DNA of 55,173 nt from Aquiflexum gelatinilyticum (GCF_024741135.1 NZ_JANSUY010000006.1:1-55173); one strand, 5' to 3'; shown: positions 18,318 through 26,712, counted from the stretch's first letter. Translations and numbers: made by a program. Notes: generated from the letters alone by a model not told the origin.

Positions 18318-19085
18318 CTAAGATTTTGTATTTGAATTAATTTCTTGATCAATTATGTGAAGGAGTTCATTGAAAAAAACCAACAAAGCTTTTTCATCAT
18401 TTATCCCGTCAATTCTCCAGGAATCCACATTGCTTAAGATATCTTCAATAAGCCTATTCTCAAAAAACCAATGGTAATCGGAGGTGTAAGATCCTTTAGG
18501 AAAATCTTTGTACTCACCATCTGCCAAGATTCGATTAGAGGAACTGATTTTACCATCTATGGCAGGCCAAAGCCTATTGATTATTAGGCTTTTAACCACA
18601 TCAAATTCCTCCAATCCATCGACTACTTCGCCTTCAAAGGAAGTCAACATGGATTTCAATTCTTCATTTTGAATGTAATCCAAATTACCCGAGGAGATAA
18701 TTGATTTGATATAACCATTTCTGACTTCAAACGTGTACACCGTTTCGGAATTGAAAAGCAGGGTGTCCAGTCTAATGGTAGGGATAGTGGATATATCTGT
18801 TCCAAAAAGAGTTAAAAGCTCGAAACTACAGGTATGAGCAAGCTCATGGTAGGAAATATTGGTTTGAAGATTTTGAATGTTCAAAATGAGTTCAGTCCGA
18901 AGGTTTTGGAGTATGCTTTGTTCAGCGATACGGATTTTGCGTTGTTCATTCCAGTTATTCACTTGGAGTGCCAAAAGGATTCCAACCATGACTAAGGCGA
19001 TTTCACCAATGGCATAGATCAGATAGCGTGTCACCCGGTTTTCGGCGAGGAGTTTTTGGCGGATTTTGCGGAAGAAAGAGATCAT
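18318..19085 (-). CDS. DUF6090-type membrane protein, array member 4
   Basis: This 255-residue protein has leader MISFFRKIRQKLLAENR, span ~21-43 (YAIGEIALVMVGILLALQVN) and NNWNEQRKIR, then LQNLRTELILNIQNLQTNI. The motif GYIKSIISSGNLDYIQNEEL (~residues 125-144) matches the family element. It is the first of the seven FFRKIRQKLL-type genes in transcription order, 31 bases after member 3 (sister type). Confidence 0.88.
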   Translation of the reverse strand: MISFFRKIRQKLLAENRVTRYLIYAIGEIALVMVGILLALQVNNWNEQRKIRIAEQSILQNLRTELILNIQNLQTNISYHELAHTCSFELLTLFGTDISTIPTIRLDTLLFNSETVYTFEVRNGYIKSIISSGNLDYIQNEELKSMLTSFEGEVVDGLEEFDVVKSLIINRLWPAIDGKISSSNRILADGEYKDFPKGSYTSDYHWFFENRLIEDILSNVDSWRIDGINDEKALLVFFNELLHIIDQEINSNTKS

Positions 19086-19116
19086 AGGTCTTTTTTGATT
19101 TTCAGTTCAATTTTTT

Positions 19117-19878
19117 TTATGAATCGTATTTCTTTTTAATCTCCTTGATCAGGTCTTCACTGAGTAGCAGCTGTGCCCTATATTCCTGAAGGGATCGTCC
19201 CATCATGGTCCGGACGGTGACTACCTTATTGATAAATAAATCCAAGGTGTCTTGGTCCCGGATCTTGATGTAGGTCTCTTTGGTAATGGGCTTATTGAAC
19301 CGCAATTCACCTGTGACCTCAAAATTGATCAGTGTGGCTGCAATAGGGACCAATTCCCATTCTCCCTTTTCCACAAGTTCATCCCGGAAAATTGTTTTCT
19401 TCAACTGATTGTCATAAGCATTCATTTTATTGACCAGCCTCTGATCAAAATAGCGAAGGGTACCCGAGGATTTCATCTGGGAATAAGTACCATCTGTCGG
19501 GGAAAAAGGAAAGGTTGAGAAAACCATCGTCATACTTTTGTAAAAAGCCACCGTATCCCAATCCTCACCGGGAGCACGAAGCATGCGGAGGAATTTATCC
19601 ATGTTTTGGTCTTTCTCCTCCATAAACCGGATGCCTTCCTGCAAGGCTTTTCTGTCCCGTTCCAGATCTTCCAACATGGATTGCGCGAGGACTTCGGCAC
19701 TTTTGTTTTCAACATAGGCTTCCCTTTGGTTCTCTACAAAAAACCCAAGAGAAATAGCCAAAAACAGCATAAAGAACTCCTTGAAATAAGATGACCATTT
19801 TCTCTTTTTAGAGACGGTTGGCTCATTTGGATTGCGCTCTTCAATAGTCTGATCTTGGTTTATAGGCTGCTTTTCCAT
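19117..19878 (-). CDS. DUF6090-sister membrane protein, array member 3
   Basis: This 253-residue protein has a longer polar N-terminus (~26 residues, Asn/Glu/Pro-rich), then KKRKWSSYFKEFFMLFLAIS, one span (~33-52) and the signature FFVENQREAYVENK. The helical part has LEDLERDRKALQEGI. The motif GTYSQMKSSGTLRYFDQRLV (~residues 129-148) links this sister type to the DUF6090 type. It ends in DLIKEIKKKYDS, like members 1 and 2 (LIHSEYKLN, MLTKEYNLE). It is two bases after member 2, so strongly coupled. Confidence 0.87.
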   Translation of the reverse strand: MEKQPINQDQTIEERNPNEPTVSKKRKWSSYFKEFFMLFLAISLGFFVENQREAYVENKSAEVLAQSMLEDLERDRKALQEGIRFMEEKDQNMDKFLRMLRAPGEDWDTVAFYKSMTMVFSTFPFSPTDGTYSQMKSSGTLRYFDQRLVNKMNAYDNQLKKTIFRDELVEKGEWELVPIAATLINFEVTGELRFNKPITKETYIKIRDQDTLDLFINKVVTVRTMMGRSLQEYRAQLLLSEDLIKEIKKKYDS

Positions 19879-19880
19879 GG

Positions 19881-20657
19881 TCAGTTGAGTTTATATTCTG
19901 AATGAATCAATTCCAGTAAGCGAGCTGCGTCGGACTTTAAAGATTCTGCCCTGAGGCTATTACCCATAGTCATCTTGGATAGGTAATGAATTTGGAAAGC
20001 GATCTCATTGATGGTGGCAAAATCATCTGTGATCAATTGAGGATTGGTAGTTGGCAAAACTGATTTCATTTCTGAATCCATGGTAGCATTCATTTCCGTG
20101 GAGTGAAAAACCCTCCCTCCCATTTCGCGGAAGGTGGTTTTGGTGCGGTTGTCATTTTCATACCATTCCTCCAAAACCTTTACCTTTTTTTCATAGGTTA
20201 ACAATTCATTGACGATGTTTCTTTTTTGAAGTAACCGAAGGTTTCCTGCATTTTTAAGTTGTTGTATTGTCCCATCGGAATAGATAAATGCCTGTTCATT
20301 GAATACCTGCCGGGCTAAAAAATAAATCTGATTTCCCATTAAGCTCCTGTTATCAGATAACATCATATCTGCCAAGGAATCCATGAGTACACTTTTTTCT
20401 TTCCGGAAAGAGATGTATAGACTGAGATTTGTCGTGTCCGTTTTCAAGTCTTCAATCAAAGAGAGGATATATTCCTTTTCAATGTTTCGTGCACTTAGGG
20501 ATTCCCGATAGTTCTCTGCCAGAAATCCACAGAATACGGCCAAAAAAAGCATAAAGAATTCCTTGAAATAGGATTTCCAGTTCTTCTTTTTCAGGGAGTC
20601 AATTTCCTCTTTGTTGGAAAGGTCTTTCTCATTTATAAGGGCTTGATTTTCTTTCAT
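19881..20657 (-). CDS. DUF6090-sister membrane protein, array member 2
   Basis: This 258-residue protein has a polar N-terminus with EKDLSNKEEIDSLKKKNWKS, then YFKEFFMLFLAVFCGFLAEN (span ~33-50) and the signature AENYRESLSARN, then IEDLKTDTTNLSLYI. The motif GTIQQLKNAGNLRLLQKRNI (~residues 126-145) is present. The N-terminal 60 residues are very close to member 1, whereas the periplasmic part diverges. Three bases separate it from member 1. Confidence 0.87.
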   Translation of the reverse strand: MKENQALINEKDLSNKEEIDSLKKKNWKSYFKEFFMLFLAVFCGFLAENYRESLSARNIEKEYILSLIEDLKTDTTNLSLYISFRKEKSVLMDSLADMMLSDNRSLMGNQIYFLARQVFNEQAFIYSDGTIQQLKNAGNLRLLQKRNIVNELLTYEKKVKVLEEWYENDNRTKTTFREMGGRVFHSTEMNATMDSEMKSVLPTTNPQLITDDFATINEIAFQIHYLSKMTMGNSLRAESLKSDAARLLELIHSEYKLN

Positions 20658-20660
20658 TTT

Positions 20661-21434
20661 TTACTCTAGGTTATATTCTTTGGTAAGCATAGCAATCAGC
20701 TCAATTGCACTTTCATTGAGCCTTTTCAACTTGGCAGAGATGATGTAATCACTTCCTTTTAATTGGTGAGCCCAGTGGGCTAAGTCTTGCTGAAGTGATG
20801 GGTCATAGGAACGGAGCGGTGGATTGCCGGAAGTTCTACGGATACCGGTTTCTGTGACCATTTCGTTGAAAACAAAGGGGTCAAAAATCTGAATGATATA
20901 ATTCAGTGCTTCGTAACGTTCTATTTTCTCGTCTTCGTAATTTGTTTCCAATTGATCTACCAATAACTGATAGGCCATAATGCTATCAGTCACCTGTTCA
21001 TTTCGGATCAATCGTATAGATCCTGAGTTTTTTAATTGAGAAAAGGTGCGGTCATTACTTCGAAAACTAAATCCTCTTACAAGTATTCTTCCAAAAAAAT
21101 ACAACTCATTTTCATGCCCTTGAATGGTTTGATTTTTTAATAGCAGCATAAGCGAGTCCATTTTGGACTTCTTTAATTCGCCTATTTCAAGAACTTGTCT
21201 AATTGAAGCAGTATCGGATTTTAAATCCTCAATATAGGATTGGATAAACTGTCTTTCCTGTTGCTTTTCTACCCTGCTTTCCCGATAGTTTTCGGCAAGA
21301 AATCCACAAAAAACCGCCAGAAAAAGCATAAAGAATTCCTTGATGTAAGTACTCCAGTTTCTCTTTTTCAAGGAGCTGATCACCTCTATGTTGGAAAGGT
21401 CTTTCTCAGTTTTGGGGACTTGGTTTTCTTCCAT
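20661..21434 (-). CDS. DUF6090-sister membrane protein, array member 1
   Basis: This protein has 257 residues from MEENQVPK. An upstream ATG at 21458 overlaps the preceding gene by 20 bases, so the start four bases after that gene's stop is preferred. The plan matches member 2: EKDLSNIEVISSLKKRNWST, IKEFFMLFLAVFCGFLAENY (span), RESRVEKQQERQF, IEDLKSDTASI, then RTFSQLKNSGSIRLIRNEQV (~residues 129-148). It is the first of eleven consecutive paralogs and directly follows the NTF2-like gene. Confidence 0.86.
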   Translation of the reverse strand: MEENQVPKTEKDLSNIEVISSLKKRNWSTYIKEFFMLFLAVFCGFLAENYRESRVEKQQERQFIQSYIEDLKSDTASIRQVLEIGELKKSKMDSLMLLLKNQTIQGHENELYFFGRILVRGFSFRSNDRTFSQLKNSGSIRLIRNEQVTDSIMAYQLLVDQLETNYEDEKIERYEALNYIIQIFDPFVFNEMVTETGIRRTSGNPPLRSYDPSLQQDLAHWAHQLKGSDYIISAKLKRLNESAIELIAMLTKEYNLE

Positions 21435-21438
21435 CAGC

Positions 21439-21876
21439 TTAATTTTCCAGTGTGACAAACAATTGGGAATGGATCAACCATGTCCCAGAGGCTTTGGTCC
21501 ATTGAGCGGAGTACTTCCCTCCCACTACTGCCTCATCCGAACCTTCTAAATATCCTTTCCAGGTTCCTGTTTCCCATGCCAATTTGGTTTTAGAATTGAC
21601 CAACACTTCATCGGGAGTCCGGATCCAATACATTATCGGGCCTGATTGGGATTTGATGTAAGCTGATAGTGCTTCCTTACCTGCGATCAGTGTACCTGCT
21701 CCGGTGGTAACAAATGAATCTTCTGTGGAAAAAGTCGCATTCAACTCCTCGTCAAAAGCGCGAAGGGCCTGATTAGACGCTTCACGTTTTGCAAGAATCT
21801 GAGGTATCTCAGCCTCCTGAGCAAAAGAGAAAGCCCCTAGAAAAATCCCTATCAGGGAAAGGATCGTTTTTTTCAT
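21439..21876 (-). CDS. Secreted NTF2-like (DUF4440/SnoaL-type) protein
   Basis: This 145-residue protein has a signal peptide (MKKTILSLIGIFLGAFSFAQ). The rest fits an NTF2-like fold: N-terminal helix REASNQALRAFDEELNATF, then FVTTGAGTLIAGKEALSAYI, and alternating strands ending WTKASGTWLIHSQLFVTLEN, typical of DUF4440-like proteins. It lies 15 bases downstream of the sulfatase and 4 bases upstream of the membrane-protein array, so it is mid-operon. Ligand or activity unknown. Confidence 0.88.
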   Translation of the reverse strand: MKKTILSLIGIFLGAFSFAQEAEIPQILAKREASNQALRAFDEELNATFSTEDSFVTTGAGTLIAGKEALSAYIKSQSGPIMYWIRTPDEVLVNSKTKLAWETGTWKGYLEGSDEAVVGGKYSAQWTKASGTWLIHSQLFVTLEN

Positions 21877-21891
21877 AGTATTAATAATTCA

Positions 21892-23538
21892 TCAGTTTAG
21901 CCCCTCACCTTCTTTTGGAGTAGGTGTAACTACCCCAACTTTTTTGGAATATTTCTCCCATTCAAGTAGAAGCTCTTGGTATTTTTCCGGATAGGATTCT
22001 TTCAGATCCTTCTGTTCGGATAGGTCAGAATCTAAATTGAAAAGCCCAAAATTTTTCAATTCTAATGGGCTTTTGGTATTTAAAATCTTCCAATCTCCTT
22101 TCCTAAGCATCGCATTGCCCCGGTGTTCCAGACCAAAAACATAATTGGAATCATGGACATGATCTTGTTTTCCCGTCAGTATTGGGGAAAGGGAGCTCCC
22201 TCCCAAGGGTTTTCTTGCTTTTCCTTGCCAGATTTCAGGATAGCTTACCCCCGCCAACTCATAAAATGTCGGAGCGAGATCCATCACCGTGAGGAATGCA
22301 GGATTGATGCTTCCCTTGCCTTCTACTCCATTGCCTGCAATGATCAAGGGGGCAATCATTCCCCCTTCTGTAGTGAAACCTTTATAATAGAAAAATGGAG
22401 CGGATCCTGCCTCTGCCCATTGTGGGCCGTAAGAGATATAGGAGTTTTCCTTACCCATATCTTCAAATCCATCAGAATAATTTTCTTGTAGATAGGGACC
22501 GTAATAGTCATGATAATAGAAGTCTTCAGCTGCTGCACCATTATCGGACATAAAGACAATCAGTGTATTTTCATATTGCCCGATCTCTTTGAGATAGGCT
22601 ATCAGTCTTCCGATGTTTTGATCCAAATTGTCTACCATGCCTGCATATAGTTCCATCTTTCGGGCTTCCTTTTTTTGCTCCTCGGGAGAAAGAGAATCCC
22701 AAGGTCTGACCCGGGGATGAAGCGGTGGGAGTTCTGAGGTTGGGGATATCATCCCTGCTTTTTTGAGGGATTCCAGTCTCTCTTTGCGGAGGACTTCGTA
22801 ACCGGCATCATATCTTCCCTCATATTTTTTCCAGTAGGTTGAATCCACTTGCAATGGCCAATGCGGTGAAGTATAAGCGGCAAATGCGAAAAAAGGCTTT
22901 CCCTCGCCTTGGTTGGAACTGATATATTCGATCAGTTTGTCTGTATAAAAATCAGTGGAATATGCACCTTCCGGCCAATTGGCGACTTTTCCATTTTCGG
23001 TGTAGGTGGTGGTAGGTAAATCCGGAAATATACCCCTGTCGCTAAAGTGATTTGCCCCTCCCTCTTCTTGGATGACAAAAGATTTTTCAAAGCCTTTGTC
23101 AGCAGGATTTGCACCTTTCATTCCTCCCAAATGCCATTTCCCTGCCATATAAGTGTGGTAACCTGCTGACCGGAGAAGTTCAGGAATTGGGATAATCCTG
23201 TCGCTGAGCCGTCCCTCGTATCCGAGCACAGCCGTAACTAGGCCCTGAGAACCCATTCCCGCCACGTGGTTATAATTACCGGAAAGGAGCATTGCCCGGG
23301 TTACAGCACATAATGGACCCGTATGAAAACGGTTAAATCGAATCCCTTCCTTGGCAAGTTGGTCCAAATTGGGAGTAGAAATATCCCCTCCAAACGAACC
23401 CATATCCGCATAGGCCAAGTCATCAGCGACGATCAAAAGGATATTAGGGGGCTGTGTCTGGTGAATTTCTTGTTGGCAGGAAAAAAGTGAACATCCAAAA
23501 AGTGTCAATAAAAGGTTTATCCTAAATTTATTTTTCAT
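21892..23538 (-). CDS. Arylsulfatase-like lipoprotein with non-canonical active-site motif
   Basis: This 548-residue S1-family alkaline-phosphatase-fold enzyme has a lipoprotein signal (CSLFSC near residue 21). Metal-binding Asp residues are in NILLIVADD (38-40 region), with later DNGAAAEDF and GKWHLGG boxes intact. The formylglycine site, normally C/S-x-P/A-x-R, reads C-A-V-T-R (residues 77-81; codons TGT GCT GTA ACC CGG), with Val instead of Pro. The surrounding TRAMLLSGNYNH fits AtsA-like arylsulfatases. It may be an inactive or unusually matured enzyme, or a phosphatase-like relative. It is first gene of the operon that continues into the membrane-protein array; motif copy C lies 176 bases upstream. 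Confidence 0.9.
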   Translation of the reverse strand: MKNKFRINLLLTLFGCSLFSCQQEIHQTQPPNILLIVADDLAYADMGSFGGDISTPNLDQLAKEGIRFNRFHTGPLCAVTRAMLLSGNYNHVAGMGSQGLVTAVLGYEGRLSDRIIPIPELLRSAGYHTYMAGKWHLGGMKGANPADKGFEKSFVIQEEGGANHFSDRGIFPDLPTTTYTENGKVANWPEGAYSTDFYTDKLIEYISSNQGEGKPFFAFAAYTSPHWPLQVDSTYWKKYEGRYDAGYEVLRKERLESLKKAGMISPTSELPPLHPRVRPWDSLSPEEQKKEARKMELYAGMVDNLDQNIGRLIAYLKEIGQYENTLIVFMSDNGAAAEDFYYHDYYGPYLQENYSDGFEDMGKENSYISYGPQWAEAGSAPFFYYKGFTTEGGMIAPLIIAGNGVEGKGSINPAFLTVMDLAPTFYELAGVSYPEIWQGKARKPLGGSSLSPILTGKQDHVHDSNYVFGLEHRGNAMLRKGDWKILNTKSPLELKNFGLFNLDSDLSEQKDLKESYPEKYQELLLEWEKYSKKVGVVTPTPKEGEGLN

Positions 23539-23714
23539 ACTTGATTTAAAATTTTCAAACTTGGTAAAGGATTATGATTTAAAGTCAACTTAACCAAAAT
23601 TACCGAAATTTTAACCTGTTATTAATTTTGACCTTATTGCCTACTGATCCTAATTCCTGTGACCGAGATCAATTAAAAATTTAAATAAATAAAAGGACCC
23701 AATCTCTAGATCGA

Positions 23715-23760
23715 GGACGAAACGTATGAAATTCTTCCCCAATGGGGGATTTTATTTCCC
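23715..23760 (-). promoter_or_regulatory. Shared regulatory motif, copy C
   Basis: GGACGAA at 23715-23721, 16 bases, CCCAA at 23738-23742, then GGGGGATTTTATTTCC. This is the only promoter-region candidate found upstream of the 13-gene sulfatase/array operon, 176 bases from its first start codon. The second box here lies in a small palindrome (CCCCAATGGGG). Confidence 0.65.
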
Positions 23761-23986
23761 GAAGGAGGTTTTACAAGAAAACTGAATTCAATATGATAAG
23801 TAAAATTTGAAATGGTTGAATTTTGGACTTGTATGTATTTGATTTTGAAAATTAACTTCTCATTGGCAACAGAAAGGCTTTCTGAGTTGGTAAAAACTTA
23901 AAAATAATATCCTATTCCACCTAAAAAACCACAAAGTGAACGCATTATGGAAGGTAGGTTTGAATTTAATTAGGTATTCCAATGCA

Positions 23987-24016
23987 AAACGGAGAGCGCC
24001 TTCGCGTTCCCCGTTT
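23987..24016 (-). terminator. G+C-rich terminator hairpin
   Basis: AAACGG (23987-23992) pairs with CCGTTT (24011-24016), and the stem continues inward with GCG/CGC around a 4-base loop. Read on the minus strand it ends in TTTTG. It follows the stop of the lipoprotein at 24058 by about 40 bases and shares the high G+C of that gene's 3' half. Confidence 0.6.
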
Positions 24017-24057
24017 CATATATAGTCTGGCGTACCGTCATCTCGGGCCTTTCTGCA

Positions 24058-24966
24058 TCAGTTGCAGGATACCGGAGAGGAGAGGGAGTTGTTGTAATTG
24101 TCGAGATTCGATGCGAGGGTCAGCATTTGAGTGCGGACCGGGCTTTTCATGGATAACGCGCCTACCTGCGCAGGAGTGTAGGTATTGAGCAGCGCCTCAG
24201 CCGTGTTGAGTTCAGCTGAGACCGCAGATGGATTGGCACCGCTCAGCACGTTCAGCTTCGCCGCCATGAAATGGTGCGCGAGTTGGTAGTAGGCATTCCT
24301 CGCGGGTGCCGTGTTGAACACTTGAAGCCAGGTCGAACCGCTGAGGTAGAACGAGGTACTCGCCCCGTTTGACAGTAGGGCCCACGTCTTATCATACTGG
24401 GCAGGGCCGAGCTCTGAATGTGTCTTCCAGTATCCAGGTCCAGGGTAGCATTCATAGGCAATTTGTATATTCCAAGAGCCGGAGTTATCTCCAAAAAATG
24501 AATCATTGACATAGAAAACCACTTCTCCAGTTCCAGTCAACTGTGTAGGCCCTGTTCCCACAAACTGAAGGTCACCTCCACCAACACGCGCAACAAGAGA
24601 AACTACCGGAAAACCGTTAGAGGAACCCACATCGGGACGCCCATTTGGGGTAGCCGGGTCACCAAGACCTGCAAAGTAAAATCCTACCTCTCCTGAAGCT
24701 GTGATAACCGCAGGAACACTCTCGTTCAGTATAAATCCGGTGGCAAGTCCCTCAGACATTGTTCCTAAAATGGTATATTGGTCTGTAACTTGAACTCTCG
24801 CCGAATTCAGGTCCGTCAGGCTAGAACTTTCCTCTTGGGCTATAAAACCATTTTTGAGCAGGAGATTGTTTTCCAGGTTTTGATTGGGTTGTGTGTCGGT
24901 CATGCTTTCCATTCCACAGGAACCTAGGATTAAAACAGCCAATAAAGGTAAAATGAGTTTTTTCAT
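24058..24966 (-). CDS. Lipoprotein with C-terminal GYWKTH-type domain; composite base composition
   Basis: This 302-residue protein has a lipoprotein signal (LAVLILGSCGM). Residues ~40-165 form a beta-rich domain without a name I recognise. From CYPGPGYWKTHSELG (~170) to the end is a domain I know from other secreted bacterial proteins: GYWKTH, W, a Leu-rich repeat-like NTAPARNAYYQLAHHFMAAKLNVLSGA and a helical tail ending in SPVSCN. The 3' half (~24058-24440) is visibly more G+C-rich than the 5' half and flanks, suggesting the C-terminal domain was acquired separately. Surface location is likely; function unknown. Motif copy D lies 99 bases upstream. Confidence 0.85.
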   Translation of the reverse strand: MKKLILPLLAVLILGSCGMESMTDTQPNQNLENNLLLKNGFIAQEESSSLTDLNSARVQVTDQYTILGTMSEGLATGFILNESVPAVITASGEVGFYFAGLGDPATPNGRPDVGSSNGFPVVSLVARVGGGDLQFVGTGPTQLTGTGEVVFYVNDSFFGDNSGSWNIQIAYECYPGPGYWKTHSELGPAQYDKTWALLSNGASTSFYLSGSTWLQVFNTAPARNAYYQLAHHFMAAKLNVLSGANPSAVSAELNTAEALLNTYTPAQVGALSMKSPVRTQMLTLASNLDNYNNSLSSPVSCN

Positions 24967-25065
24967 TGTTTTTAAATATGAAGGTTATAAATAATAAAAT
25001 AGTCTTTTAATAGCGAAGACTATGGGAAAAGATAAAAAAATCAATCATCTGAAATCATTGGTTTG

Positions 25066-25112
25066 GGATGAAATGATAGGATTTCTTCCCCAACATTAGG
25101 GTTTTATTTCCA
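25066..25112 (-). promoter_or_regulatory. Shared regulatory motif, copy D
   Basis: GGATGAA at 25066-25072, 16 bases, CCCAA at 25089-25093, then TTAGGGTTTTATTTCC. It lies 99 bases upstream of the GYWKTH lipoprotein start. One base of the first box differs from consensus (T for C). Confidence 0.62.
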
Positions 25113-25387
25113 GAGGGATTAAAAAGAAAAATCCTTTCGAAAGTTTGGAGTCTTAAACCCAATCTTTTAATTAATATTTGCCTTCAAATTTCAAGGTGAT
25201 TTCAAAAATTCCTGATAAAACATATTTCAGACCCTTCCTTACATTGTCTTTTCCGGGGAGCAGGTTTTGCTGAAAAAAATTGATCATAACAGGGATAAAT
25301 GATACCTACCCACTGATTGTGGAAATTAAGATGACCGAAACAGTAGTTAAACTAGTTAACTCAAACAAAGATGCTACGACTCAAAGT

Positions 25388-25418
25388 TAAAAGCCACCTA
25401 AAAAATTTTTGATGGCTT
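25388..25418 (-). terminator. Probable terminator
   Basis: AAGCCA (25391-25396) pairs with TGGCTT (25413-25418), and an inner A-run pairs with a T-run. On the minus strand the stem is followed by TTTTAAC. It lies about 25 bases after the stop of the lipoprotein at 25444. The rest of the gap 25113-25387 shows nothing I can name. Confidence 0.5.
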
Positions 25419-25443
25419 AATTTTTGAAAAAAATCTGATTATA

Positions 25444-26499
25444 CTAAAAAGCCCTAATAGCCCTTACCCGCTTTCTTTCATTCCTGAATTCAACGCTCTC
25501 TTCACCATTGCTAAAATTAACATACCAGGCAGTTTCTTTTTTGGCATCATAAGTACTCGAACTCCAATAGTCTGAATCCCCAAAACCTCCAATTGCTTTT
25601 CTGTTGACATACAATTGTTTCAACTCCTCCAAACTTGGTAAAAACCAGTCTGAAAAGCCACCACCTTCATAATTCCGGGTAATTGACACAGCAATAGGTC
25701 TTTCTGCACAATTGTTCAGAACAACATTGGTGTTTTCAAACCCAAAACCAATTCTGGTAAAATAGGCATATGAGCCACCCTCATTCCAACAATTGAAATC
25801 AAATTCAATCCCACTGCTCTGATCCTCCATTGCCACAATCAAACCATGGACTACATTTGGATCAAAACCCCTGTCACCAGATTTTAGCAGGTAGGCAATA
25901 ATTCCTCCCCCATATTCCTGACCGATAACATAATCCTTACAAACAGCTATCAGATTGTAATTCTCTGAAAATGAAATCGGTGACCCAAGCCCTTTTTGGA
26001 CAATAGAAAATGTCATCTCATCACATTTCTCCCATCCTTTCTCAAGTGGGATAGAAAAAGTGGCGGTGTAGCCCGAAGGAACGGACTTGAACTCCTTTTT
26101 CTTTCCGTTAATCTGGATCACAATAGAGGCTTTTGCTTGCGAAGGTCCAGAAGTAATCTCATATTTAACCTTTACCACAAACTTGTCCTCGGTATTGTAG
26201 GCCTTATAGGAAACCTTTTTGGTGTTGATTCCGGAACTTTGGCTTTTGGAATCCCTTATGGCAAAGTAATTTCCACTTCCGGATTCTATGCAATCAGATT
26301 CACAATCTGAAGAATAAATTAACCTGCCATTGATTGGGTCATCTTCCTGTTCAAGTGCTAATCCGGAGATGTCTTGAAATTCCTCCAAAAAAGCTCCAGG
26401 CTCTTCCACCGGAGCTAATTGCTCACAGGAAAAAAGCAAACCAAACGCAAACAAACCTATCAGGTAGTTTGGGATGCTGAACCGTTTTTGAGTTTCCAT
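25444..26499 (-). CDS. Lipoprotein, shared N-terminal domain plus DUF1566/Lcl-type C-terminal domain
   Basis: This 351-residue protein has a lipoprotein signal (GLLFSCEQL, Cys ~25). Residues ~50-190 form a domain containing SDCESDCIE, GSGNYFAIRDSKSQSSG, KVKYEITSGPSQAKASI and GWEKCDEMTFSIVQKGLG, almost identical to the next gene. From ~195 (GQEYGGGIIAYLL) the C-terminus resembles Fibrobacter succinogenes-type DUF1566/Lcl domains: CWNEGGSYAYFTRIG, GGGFSDWFLPSLEELKQLY and a terminal SDYWSSSTYDAKKETAWYV ending in RVRAIRAF. Such domains are thought to be lectin-like or adhesive. Likely surface exposed. Confidence 0.87.
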   Translation of the reverse strand: METQKRFSIPNYLIGLFAFGLLFSCEQLAPVEEPGAFLEEFQDISGLALEQEDDPINGRLIYSSDCESDCIESGSGNYFAIRDSKSQSSGINTKKVSYKAYNTEDKFVVKVKYEITSGPSQAKASIVIQINGKKKEFKSVPSGYTATFSIPLEKGWEKCDEMTFSIVQKGLGSPISFSENYNLIAVCKDYVIGQEYGGGIIAYLLKSGDRGFDPNVVHGLIVAMEDQSSGIEFDFNCWNEGGSYAYFTRIGFGFENTNVVLNNCAERPIAVSITRNYEGGGFSDWFLPSLEELKQLYVNRKAIGGFGDSDYWSSSTYDAKKETAWYVNFSNGEESVEFRNERKRVRAIRAF

Positions 26500-26532
26500 T
26501 TTTTTTTGGGTTTGATTGTGAATAAATTTCTA

Positions 26533-26561
26533 TAAAGCTACTTTCATTGGAAATAAACAAG
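26533..26561 (-). promoter_or_regulatory. Candidate Bacteroidota promoter for the 25444 lipoprotein
   Basis: On the minus strand TAGCTTTA (complement of 26533-26540) resembles the TAnnTTTG minus-7 box, with a TTG 18 bases further upstream. It lies 34 bases from the start codon. The same arrangement and surrounding leader occur before the paralog at 26758. Confidence 0.45.
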
Positions 26562-26712
26562 AATGATTTTATACAATCTAAATAGTGATTTCTATCATTA
26601 AATTATTGATATCCAATTTATTAAATGACATTAAATAGCTTATTTCACTCCAGTTAATCCGTCTCTAATCCTAACATCTTTAAATTGATAATGTGAGTAA
26701 AAAATTACAAAG

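Noticed and set aside
23990..24188. Plus-strand frame through the G+C-rich 3' half of the lipoprotein gene
   Set aside because: It is a shadow of the minus-strand gene, which has a lipoprotein signal and a recognisable domain.
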